From assembly GCF_000344685.1 (NCBI RefSeq), contig NW_006920429.1, positions 347,489 to 382,988 of the forward strand: a stretch of 35,500 nucleotides of DNA, written 5' to 3'. The notes below the pieces were generated by a model that saw nothing but the letters and a program-made list of their open reading frames with translations, was not told the DNA's origin and ran no database searches. Positions 10,196-20,312 of this stretch are shown here, in pieces. Each line of letters begins with the position of its first letter. The stretch's first letter is position 1. The translations under genes were made by a program, and so were the position numbers. Source of the DNA: Gloeophyllum trabeum ATCC 11539. Taxonomy: Eukaryota; Basidiomycota; Agaricomycetes; Gloeophyllales; Gloeophyllaceae.

Positions 10196-11176
10196 TGGAA
10201 AACCCAGACATCGATTAGACAGGATGTCTGGGGTCTTTCCCTTTGTCTTTCCTTCTCAACGGTCAGAATCTCAGCCGACCGAACCGTCCAAACGCTCTTT
10301 CTCTCCAGCTGTGCCGTGCGGCGTGGCTTATCAGATGGGTAACAGACCGTTAAAAGCCGTGCGGATGCCCAGCGGTCCTGCCTCCTGTCATGATCCCTCA
10401 GACGGGTGCCAGTTGTCTCTGGTTTCGTCTTACTCATGACGACGGAAGCGCGATTTGAGATCGTTCGGACGGAGGAACTGTGAGCTTTGTGTCCCTCTAT
10501 CCTATATAAAAAGCTCATAGTCTCATAGGTATCGAACACGACGACGCAGTCGCAGTATGATATGTCCATTGATCTCAGAAGCCTCGAATTAGAAGGTCAT
10601 ACGCCACCCTAAAGTTGTGGCGGATACGGAAACTCTCCTACTCATAGTCCGAACCTTTCTCCAGCGTATCTATGTCCATCTCTTGACCCCCAACGCTTCT
10701 GTCAACGGTAAGTCTCCGCTTCGATGATGATTCATCCCACTCTCCTCACCGGTCTACGAATAATTCCTGTAAAGTGGTTCCCCCTCTGCTCTATGCTCAT
10801 CAAGATAATATTTTCTACCTGTGTTCGCTCGCGGCTGCACTTGCAGACTCGAGATGGATGCCCTGATTGCTGGCATACACTTCGCCTCTGGGTCTATCAA
10901 TGGGTAAGCACTGTATTGGTACAGAAATATATGATGTCGCTTACTTCACTCTGTCTATACCAGCGCTTAAATTGTCGAACAATAATGCGAGCCAAGTCTC
11001 GGACTCTGATCGTATCGCCGGATACGTTCAAATTAACCCTACGGCCTGACCGTGTTGTCGGTACTAAGGATACGTTATCAGACTGGTAAGCTTCGACTTC
11101 TGCTATTGTCAGAAGACCAGACCTACTTTGAATCCGATGAGACAAGGCTGATATCCGCCTTCGTGTCTCATTAGCA
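10196..11176 (-). other. 3' tail of array unit 2 (non-coding or unassigned)
   Basis: The block catcgattagacaggatgtc followed by tggggtctt at about 10211-10242 matches catcgatcagccggagtgtc plus tggggtctt at about 13970-14000 in the tail of unit 3. The tails of both tandem units are therefore homologous. Minus-strand open frames reach 178 codons (11433-10897) but alternate exons cannot be decided. It may be the 3' UTR plus spacer of copy 2. Confidence 0.4.
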
Positions 11177-13325
11177 TTATGTCGTCTCGACGTCCCCACC
11201 CCTCCATACTGTCTCCATCGAGCACCTCGACGAATACACCTTTGAATACACAGCGCTCTCGAATGGACTTGTCTCTGATTCCAATTGAGATTGTTCCTTC
11301 GATCTTTCGTGGCCTTTTTCGTTATTTCGGTGCTGGGGCATGGCGCGGCGCAAGCCACGCTGCCTTCTTCGCCATCGACTGGGGCGGTCGATAAAGCGGA
11401 AGACATACTGTCGGCCATAGGAGGTAGATTCACCCCATGACGACGATCTAGCGACTGACTGCGGGGGAGCTAAGGTGTTCCCATCTGCCTCTGTCGCTGG
11501 TTGATCCGAAATTTCGGTGAGTTGATATGAATGGTTCTCGGGAGCCGTCGATTGACTCATTTCAGGCGTCAATGGCTGGAACTCCGGGAGGGGGTGATAG
11601 GGTTCATGTGTATCACCAAAAGACCCTATTCCCTGTGCGGGCCATACTTGGCTTGGATTCATCATTGCCGCGTATAACTGGGGAGATGCCCTGGTGAGCA
11701 CTTGCGGTGGACAACACACGTACCTTCTCCGCCTCATAGAAGGCTGTCGAAGGGAGGTAGTCATATGAGCTGGCCACTTCCTGATAAGGATATACGAGAA
11801 GTCCTCCTGGGCTTGTCCTGCCTCCGGCACATGCAGCTAGAAGACCGAGAATCAATATCCAAGGTCAGAAGATTATGTAGGTGCGCTCGCACCTGATCCT
11901 CTCTGTAATTACATGTGCCTCGAAGGCCCGTATCTTTGAACACAACGTGGTCGAGGTTTTGCGTATCCTGCAAATCAATGTTGAATTGGTACGTGACAGC
12001 TGTGCCTTCGCTGTGTACGAAGCTTCCCAGCTTTCCGTGGAACTAGGACGACATGAGGCTCAGTCCTGAAGTTAGACTGTAAGTGAGAGCTCATACGTGA
12101 TTATCTCCTTTATCGATCTCCAGACAGGGTTCAGCGAGCGATTCTCTGTTCTCTACCTCTCCCCACCCTCCCGCAGGCGTCATCTGTGGAGTAGAGAACA
12201 TTGATAACTTACTGCCGCCGCCGTGGCCAGGCGTTACCATTGATATGGGAGTATCATACCCCTCAAATAGCTGTACTGCACCGGTGTGGATCCCGTCCCG
12301 TGGCTGTCCAGATTCCGTAGGCTGGGCTGTAGCTAATAATGGTGACCCGGTCAGGTCGCAGTTGCTAGCGTACGTGGACTCGGGGGTGGCATATGCCTCG
12401 ATTGCTTCCATTGCCCCACGACGAGTTGATGATATTGGCAGGTGGTACGTCGATGTTTAATGTGTCGATGGGAGTGAGGTGGTGCGGTCACCAGACGCAG
12501 GGAAATTCGGCAATGTGGGGGAGGTAGATATTGCAGTGGATGGGCATGGCTCCTCAGATATCTATCTGAGCTTTGATATTGATCCATTGTACAAGAATAA
12601 GTATACCTTTGATTCTCCGCTCTCGCCGAGTGCACCAGTCAATGTCGAGTAGGGAGCAGCCGTAACACCACTGGAGGCGAGAACGGTAGGCAAGCGCTCC
12701 ACGTATATATAGACAGGTTGCTGTTGCTCATCCGTCTGTCCAAGCATTGGGTACTCATCATTGCCACCAGGTGAGTAAACCCCCGTACCTTGCCCACAAC
12801 CCGTTCTACTAATGCATCCGCCAATGTAGAGTCCTCAGATATCTTGGCACCCTGAAGTGTCTGCCATTCTTGGTTGCAGGCGAGGGCGTCCCAGTCTCCG
12901 CCCTCCAAGTCGTAATGGGATGTGGCACCGGTTGAAGACCCGACTCAAGTAGGCATGCCGGATGACTCGGGGGGCGTAGTGTGCTGAGATATAGAGTTAG
13001 TCATTTTGCGAAGATACTGGCTCGCCATGTAGCAAGCCTGTAATAGATAAATACGTACCGCGTCCTGATGGGTACTCGAGCCACACGTGCTATCTACGGG
13101 CTGCTGGTGGTTGCGGGTGGAATGGAGATGGGTTTGTAGTGGCTGAGAGATGAAGGAACGTAAGAGGGCAGGATATCAAGAGGTTCACGGTCTACTTACA
13201 ACTTCCATCACATTATATCCCATATCCCGAGAGTAAGTCCAAGGACCATCGATACAGTTGTCACCGTGTAGCGTGGTGGAGTACGGCAAAGAATCATAAT
13301 TACATGGTCGGCGTAAAGCTGACAT
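11177..13325 (-). pseudogene. Array copy 2: member of the unrecognised gene family, with an in-frame stop
   Basis: Exons that can be supported on the minus strand are 13325-13200, 13103-13059, 12983-12789, 12735-12607, one ending at 12097, one ending at 11893, 11836-11724, and a last exon 11677-11177 (167 codons including stop). The first three align codon by codon with copy 1. Exon 3 carries a TGA (12947-12945) where copy 1 has TCA, and the exon ending at 12097 has no clean start. The product would be a low-complexity protein rich in Pro, Gly, Ser and acidic residues. It has the block W-Q-T-L-Q-G-A-K-I-S-E-D-S-T-L-A-D-A in exon 3, G-Y-D-T-P-I-S-M in the middle, and a basic tail R-W-R-R-R-Q-R-G-L-R-R that could direct it to the nucleus. 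No enzymatic motif is seen. An alternative exon 3 acceptor downstream of the stop is possible, so loss of function is likely but not proven. Confidence 0.55.
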
Positions 13326-13800
13326 AGTGGTTGCTGGAGAAGTTAACTGGGAAGATTGCAGTGGATGGGGACAAAGGAAGTGATAGTTGAAAGCAAGGAA
13401 GATGCCGAGGAGAGGACTTTCGCAGGGTCACGACTTGGGCGAAATAATCGAATATCTACGCGAAATCCTGACAGCGTACAATCTAACCTTGTCTTATATC
13501 TATGTATATCAGCAACATAATTACTCGATGGTAGTCCCAGGGCCAGTTATAACTGATTTGATGTCGCGTGCTATGGGATAAGAACCCATTCACCTTAGGG
13601 GTGAGCGAGTACGGCTGCTTTTCCTTTCAGCTAACTCAACAAACCAGTTAGATCTTGAACATAGGAGGACAAGTGCCTCCGAGGGAATTGCAACACGCCG
13701 TCTGTCCTTGGAAAACCAGACCACCACCGGAGATCATACTGTGTGGCACCTGAATCCCTGCACCCGTCAGGAATTAGCTCCCTCGAGTCGGTGGCCCCCA
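13326..13800 (-). promoter_or_regulatory. 5' flank of array copy 2
   Basis: Homologous to 513-960 upstream of copy 1, over the gaggaagatgccgaggagag block (about 13396), the aggactttcgcagggtc block, the acataattact element and the tgtgtggca / tccctgcac blocks. No coding region is supported. The flank ends against the tail of unit 3 near 13800-13950, so units 2 and 3 are directly adjacent. Confidence 0.45.
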
Positions 13801-14410
13801 TAATTCCCGTATGTTGTACTAGTTCTTGGTAACATTTGAGATAATCCCCGTCTCGCAATGAAGCCTGACCTGTGCTGCATTGCATGAAACTGCCCGACGA
13901 GCTTATGCATATTACCGCACATGGCAAGTAAAGACCTATATATAAATACATCGAACTCCGTGACCAAGCATCGATCAGCCGGAGTGTCTGGGGTCTTCTT
14001 CTCATCGGTCATACAACATCGACACAACATTCCTTGTCTCCTGCGCTGACATTCGCAGAGCTTGTCTGATGCAGAAATGGATCCCATATTACACTCAGCG
14101 ATCTTATCCATCTCCGTGAACTGCCTGCATCGAAGAATTAGTAGCCTGTTATTGAACAGTCTTGTCTGGTTTCGTTGCGTGAGTCCACGACGAATGCCAT
14201 CGGGATGAATGATTTTTGAGGCTTGTGAGTCCCTGCTTGAATAACGTACTCCTGAAGTCTTTCTCCAATGCTTCGCGATGGCCCGAGCATAGAATGCTAT
14301 GTCCATCATCGCACGACTCAAGATATCAAACCCTTGTAAGTCGCACTAAAGCTGTTGCTGACACTGACGTCGTCCTATTTACATTCCTATCCCTCCTTTC
14401 TACACCATCT
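13801..14410 (-). other. Junction and 3' tail of array unit 3
   Basis: It shares a block with the tail of unit 2 (see 10196-11176). A 184-codon minus-strand open frame (14321-13767) is present but has no recognised motif. Whether it is part of the copy 3 coding region cannot be decided. Confidence 0.35.
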
Positions 14411-17216
14411 CTATCTTCCTCCTTCGTCTCTCCACCACCGATACCTCTTTCGATGGTTCACCCGCCGGTCCTTGGATGTATCCTTTGGGATTGTTGCCTG
14501 GTGCTTTCGGAGTTTTTTTCGTTCTTTCAGTGCTGGGGACCTTTCATCCCACACTGCCCTTTCTGCCGTCGACGTTTCCGGCTGGTACGAGAGGAATACG
14601 TATTGTCGGCCATGTGGAGTAGATTCGTCCAATGTCGATGATCCAGCGACCGATTGCGCGTGAGCTGAGGTGTTCGCCTGTAGCTCAGTCGCTTGTTGTG
14701 CCGAATATTTGGTGAGTTCATTCGTTGGATTCTCCGGAACCGACCATTGACTCAGTTCAGATGTCAATGGCTGTAATAGCTCCGGAGTTGAATATGGTAG
14801 TGATGCACATCGCGCATGGACCCTATCCATTGTGTGGGCCAAAATGGGCCGGGTCCTATCGCTGACGCGTACAGCTGGTAACACGCGTGGGTCAGTCCCT
14901 CGGGGTTGAACACACATAAATCAACTCGTACTTCGGGTGTCTTTCGCGAAGTAGCGAGATTTCCTCGCCACGTTCGAATAGGTATAAAGCACAAGTCCTC
15001 CAAAGCTTGTGCATGATTGTTTAGCGGTCCTGTCTGCTGCCCATGGAGCTGGGCAGGCTGATAAGGACAGAGGGATCGAATGTATGAAGGTGAGCTCGCA
15101 ACGTACTCACTTCATTCCATGCCTCTCCGCTCCCCGAGTATGCTGACATGATCCCGTCGTCGATGGCCTGATCATGGGAGTCCTCGCCCGTTGCTTCTTC
15201 GCCAAACATATATCTGTCGGGGCACTCGTAGGGCTAGAAAGATACTTAGTCCGTCTCAATGGTCGCAAATTATGGTATATTGTGCGGGTGAGAGCTCGTA
15301 CCTGATTCCCGCCTTGGTCTGACCTCTCGAGATACGAATGGGCGAGTAACTCTGCGCTTCTTCCATCCCTGCACCCTTCCGAAGGTATGCCCTGTGGAGT
15401 AGACGATACTGATGGTGTACTCTCATCCGTCTCTCCAGACGTTGTCATCGATATGGGTGTAGCATAGCCCTGGAATTCATCTAATAGCTCACAATGGATC
15501 CCGCCCGTTGGCGATCTATATCCCGAGAGCCGAGGCGCGGATGAAGGTGAATCGGACAGTTACCTGGATAGCTCCTTCATATAGGGTCTGTCCAGTCTCA
15601 TACATGTACGGACCCGAGCTAGTTAAACCGGACCAGTTCCGTGAAACAGGTGAGTTTACGGAGGGTAAGCCCACGCTAACGATGGGCCCTGTCTGAGCTG
15701 CGTAGAGCTAGTATGACCCTGAATTAGGGCCGACGATCGCAAGGTACGGACGCAACTACCTACCATATTGCCACCGTGATACAGTGTCTCCTCGGACCAT
15801 GCTTGGGTGGACAGATGACCACCGTTCGCATTTGGCCACCCCTCGAGAGGCATCTCATACAGGTTTGTGAGGGCCCATCTGTGGGCAAGTGGGACCTCTA
15901 CTACTGCTCCATTCAGCTAGATAGACCCAAGAGTCAGTGCCAAGGGTTCAACATGTTGTAAGCTCATACCTCATTCTCGCCTTGGCCGAGTCTCTCATGG
16001 GGCCACGCGTAGGCCAACGAGTTGGCACCTCCTGGAGCTAGCTCGTTCGCCAAAGGCATGTCCCAAGCATCTACCAATAACACTGCTCCGCTCTCAACGG
16101 GTGCGTCGTATCCTTCCGCCGCTTCGTGGTCCAAAGGTATGTTGTATCCGTCCATCGTGGACGCTACTCCGCTCATCATGCCCCCGAGGAAAGATTTGTC
16201 TGAAGTATATGCGGGCTCTGTGAGCGTCCCCAATGGCTTACATAATCCTAATGTCAGTAACGAAGGTTAGACTAGATGCAGAGGTAAGAGCTCGTACCTC
16301 ACCGTTCCTTCCGAATCCTGCTCCTCCGAATCCGACATAGGCTGCCAAATGCACACCCTCTAAAGCTGGCCCCTCCTGCAAAGGTACATCGTACCCGTTC
16401 GTTGGGGACGTCAGCTTGCCCGCGATGTCACGAAAGAGAAGGTCTGTCTCTTCAGTCGGCCAAATCGACGGTGTATCTCCACTGGGGTAGATAGGCACTT
16501 CACCTTCACTCGCCACGCTACTGGGGAGAAATTCATCTGGAGATGTCGATGGACTAGACGATGCCGACGATGGAGCACCTTGGCTATACGACATTTGTGA
16601 TATGGGTGTGGGGTAAGTCGACAGCCCGGGATTAGACGATCCCGAGGGCATCGTTCCGGTATTGTATACATGCGGAGTTATGAATCTAGGCATCGCAGAT
16701 GGCTGCAGTAGCATCTTCCATGCCTCAGCAATTGGGCCATGCGTTGCGAATAGGTAGGTGAACACTCATACCTGGGCCTTCTCTCCTCCTCCTCCAAGCG
16801 CCCCCTCCAGCGTCGAGTATTTTGACAGTCTGGCACCTCGCAATCTCGGCCACTTCTCCAAAGAGCAAAGGTAGCGTGAGCATATGTTGGTGCAGATATA
16901 GCCAGTGGTGTCGCGTAGATAATGCTTGCGATCATTAATGAATGCAGTGACAAACCATATACCATTGCTTGAGTATGACGCGGGATATGTCCCTAGACTT
17001 GTTCTAGTGGATAAATTTGATAAGTTGGACTTTATATTGCAGCGACTTAAAGATGGAGCAAGATAAGCAAGCGTGCCAGGAATATAAGAAGGACCGCATA
17101 CTTGGTCCATTTCGGAGATGTGCATATATTCTGGATTCGCAACCACACAGGTATGATTGACCCTCCTATACCATAGCGTCGAGGAATAATGAGACAGAAG
17201 GTTTGAGCTGAGCATG
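14411..17216 (-). pseudogene. Array copy 3: longest but degenerate member of the unrecognised family
   Basis: Exon 1 (17216 to about 17103) keeps the H-Y-S-S-T-L core of copies 1 and 2 but is shortened. Donors are visible after the exon ends at 16772, 16298, 15970, 15764, 15564, 15302, 15111 and 14932, with a last exon from 14874. The exon ending at 16772 carries W-P-R-L-R-G-A-R-L-S-K-Y-S-T-L, the family block. Further exons carry Y-D-V-P-L-Q, Y-N-I-P-L-D, Y-D-A-P-V-E, W-D-M-P-L-A, Y-E-M-P-L-E and Y-A-T-P-I-S, a degenerate aromatic-acidic-x-Pro-hydrophobic repeat. The last exon starts L-Y-A-S, parallel to L-Y-A-A in copy 2, but must change frame near 14820 to keep matching. It has more middle exons than copy 2. 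Probably a pseudogene. No function can be named. Confidence 0.45.
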
Positions 17217-17700
17217 GTTAAAGAGCAATAAGAGTTTGCCACGTAAGAGACGAAAACGCGACTGATAGTTGAATACAAGGAAGACGTCGGGAGGGGATTT
17301 TCTCAGGCTCCGGAGTGTCGAGCGCGACCACCGATCTCCGCTATAGATATTGATTACAATCAAAAGAAAGATATGTATCCTTAATGTACGTAAAGTGTTA
17401 TCGTATGAGGTATGGTTTATGTTGTGGTGGAAAACATCGGTGTGGTGTAGTGTGCCACCGAGTGCAGTGGCGTACATCGCGGTAATAGTATATATGCCAG
17501 GCTTTCAACACCCCATAAAGAAAGATCGAAACATATATATAGGCTTTATAAAGGACATGAATAATTGGCACCCTCATTGAGACGACTCGAATAGTGAATC
17601 TTTATCCCTTCTAACGCCAGATTACCGCTGCAGGCGATGCTGTATGGCACGCGGATCCTGCACTCCTTCGCTCCCCCCTTCAGGCATTTGTGTCATATAC
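17217..17700 (-). promoter_or_regulatory. 5' flank of array copy 3
   Basis: Weaker match to the flanks of copies 1 and 2: gaatacaaggaagacgtcgg near 17271 against gagagcgaggaagatgccga near 571, and tgtatggcacgcggatcctgc near 17640 against the tgtggcacacgaatccctgc block near 933. Otherwise AT-rich and without coding signals. Confidence 0.38.
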
Positions 17701-18581
17701 TTCACTTATATTAATTTGGCACATACCTGAACGCTATATATGACCATATCATCCTGCCCTCTGCGACGAAATCCCGTCTGTTATGCATTGCGTGCCACCC
17801 GCTGAAGTCACGAGCTAAGGTTGATAAAGTCGTCAACGGGCGTACTCCATGGGTATCAAACACATAATAAACGTAGATTTTACCGTTATAATGAGCAGCT
17901 GCCCTCTCGCAAGCTTTCGAAGTCTATTGAAACCATCGTGGGCCCCGAGCACGAGTCGGAATGATCGGGGTCCTATCCGATGGCGGGTCATCTTCAAGCC
18001 GTAAACGCGAGTCGTCTCTTGCACTTGCGCATCGCGACTCGCAACGAAGAAGCACCTTGCTGTCTCCGTTTCTTGTTTTCTTTTTTTGAAATCGACGGTC
18101 ACTGGACTGGGGCAGGCTGTAGGCACTTGTTGATTGTCTGGTATATTCCGTCGCCCGTTTTCTGCGTGGCGGTAAGCTGAAGTGCCTCGCTGTCATGGAG
18201 GGCCCGCCCTGTCGTTGCGTGGTATCCTCAGTGGTAGGACAGTCTTTCCATCGCAGCAGGGTTTCTCGGATGCAGCGGCGTTTATTAGGGTAAGGGTATT
18301 AAGGAAGGCGAAGCCGTATTCTGGGTGCATCGGTGAGTTTGGGGATAGGAGGGGACGCTCAGTGTCACTGGGGAGAAGGTTTCACATAATTTGCGAGACG
18401 ACATGCGGGATAAGATGGTGTGTAGTTCTTGGTACGTCTGTTTGTTCATTATGCAGCCACATCGATGCGTCGCGTATGGCGCATAAACGCAGCGGAGGTG
18501 GCCAGCGAGGTGAAGCTTTGACGTAGCGCGCTCTGCTCTCCTTCCTAATTCTGGTGAATACCTTGACCTACCTGTCCATGT
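17701..18581. other. Intergenic stretch without a recognised gene
   Basis: Open frames at about 17.9-18.5 kb occur on both strands and overlap each other. None has a family motif. A weak echo of the unit tails (cggggtcctatccgatgg near 17967) is not strong enough to call. Confidence 0.35.
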
Positions 18582-18735
18582 CTCGTTTTGCCATGGTACG
18601 TGAATGCGAGACACCCACGCCTCGTTTCGCCCTGTGTATGAATGCGGCACATCGATGCCTCCTTTCGCCCTAGTGACTGCCTGATATCGACGTATCCTGT
18701 TTCGTCCTGATATCATGTGGGGGGACAACAACAAT
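18582..18735. repeat. Degenerate minisatellite, about four units of 38-39 bp
   Basis: Unit starts with a ctcgtttcgccct-like core: ctcgttttgcc at 18582, ctcgtttcgccc at 18621, ctcctttcgccc at 18659 and ctgtttcgtcct at 18697. The spacing is 39, 38 and 38 bp. Sequence between cores also matches (tgaatgcg then acatcgatgcc or acacccacgcc). Confidence 0.6.
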
Positions 18736-20029
18736 GTACCAGCACGTCGCAGGGCGCCGCATCGCACGTACTGGAATGGATTTTATTGTGAACCATACAG
18801 CAACCCGCCCGGAAGTGCTTCGTTGTCTCGGAGATGGATGGTATCTGCTCCACTGGCATGTGCTTCTTCTACAGTCAGTTACAGGTGAGTCTCAACTGGC
18901 TGCCCGCAGTGTACAAAGCACGACTTACATGGAATCGCGAAGAGATGTCACAACAGTTTGCAAGTCCAAGCAAGGCTGTGGAGAGTTCTGGTGAGCAGGA
19001 GGAATCACTGGCGGTATAGGCCCGGTGCGTATTTAAATTACTACTTTGTCAGTGCGGTCCATGCGGATGGTCCTTGGCATTTGCGCATCCCATTATCAAT
19101 GCTAATATTGCATTAGTGGCTGGAGGAGAACGCCGAGGGTGAGTGTCCGTACTGACAGGACCGCTAATTGTTTGACCTAGCCACGACGTTTGGTTGCCGC
19201 CCCATTCATAACTCACCTATGTATGGTCATCCGGCGGCAACGAGAGATACTTAGGCGCAGCCATAACATGTCCGAGCCCGTTGGCATGCGAATATTTGTG
19301 TCAGTGGACGCATGCGACAGCAGGCGTGGAACGCCGTGTAAGTAGGTCCAACTTCTGACGCTTAGCATCAGGTGTCAGCACCCAGCACGCCTGACAGTGG
19401 ATGAGGCGCCGGAGTTGTCAATGGGTATCGCGAACGATGCACCGTAGGAATTTCATCTCGTTTGACCGGACTCTAAGATCCTTCATTCGATTCATCTGTT
19501 TTGGCATTTCCATTCTAAAACTGTCGTCAATTGCTTTGTACGAATTCGAGGCTCACACCGGCGGACAACTGACTTTGAGATGACTGCCCTTGAGGCTGTC
19601 ATGATTCAGGTCAGGCATGGAGAGTGGTAGAATGTGGTAGCGGAGTGCTTACTTTCACGTAACTCGTTCAGAAAAGGTACCAAAGTTTCTGCTAATGACA
19701 TCGTCTTGACAGTCGACGGACTACCCGGGTGTTAGATCATTGTAAGGCAAGATATAGTGGGGGTCAGATGTACGATGTATTTGCTTATAGGCCACACACG
19801 CCATTCAGGCTCTTGTGGCGAGTGGCGTCGCGTCGCGCATGACTGGTCGCGTCTCCTCCGTCACAGTGATGATCCTGATCCGCGCTTGACCGCTCGGGAT
19901 GGTTGAGTTGCCAGTTGAAATGACTCATTCTTCAATTCGTGGTGTTGTATAATATGTGGATGAAGGCTTAATGACGGACTTCAAGTTCACGTTCTGTAAA
20001 TAGTCGCTGCCAAAGGCTAAGGACAAAGG
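18736..20029. other. Intergenic region upstream of ATG1
   Basis: No gene recognised over about 1.3 kb. An open frame at 18734-18994 has no known motif. The region presumably includes the ATG1 promoter. Confidence 0.4.
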
Positions 20030-20064
20030 GGTATACGGGGAGCTACCCCAGGACCCCGCATACC
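20030..20064. other. GC-rich inverted repeat upstream of ATG1
   Basis: GGTATACGGGG (20030-20040) pairs with CCCCGCATACC (20054-20064) at 10 of 11 positions across a 13-nt spacer. It lies about 250 bp upstream of the chosen ATG1 start. Confidence 0.45.
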
Positions 20065-20312
20065 GTGTGCCTCTTACAATCGGCATCCAATCTTGGTCAG
20101 CTGTTGTACTGTCGCTGCCGCCTGCCGCTCGTCACAGCTTACTCTACGCTCGTATCGTGCTCGACAGACGCAGTAGGCCTGGCTTGTCGAGGCTAGATGT
20201 CCGACTTAGGCATCGCATTACGAAGACATCTGCCTTGAATACTTTGTTCTTGCGGTTTGAGCGGATCGTAATTATATCACCGACTACTATCAAGAACGAA
20301 CGTCAAGGCAGC

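Noticed and set aside
13767..14321. 184-codon minus-strand open frame between array copies 2 and 3
   Set aside because: It could be coding, but it spans the unit junction and matches unit-tail sequence only in part. No family motif, so not called a gene.
18215..18275. tRNA-like D-arm (tcctcagtggtagga)
   Set aside because: The D-arm pairs, but no anticodon stem, proper T-loop or acceptor stem can be formed around it.
20067..20312. In-frame N-terminal extension of Atg1
   Set aside because: Open frame, but its residues do not resemble the family and the kinase normally starts close to the N-terminus. Kept only as an alternative in the ATG1 entry.
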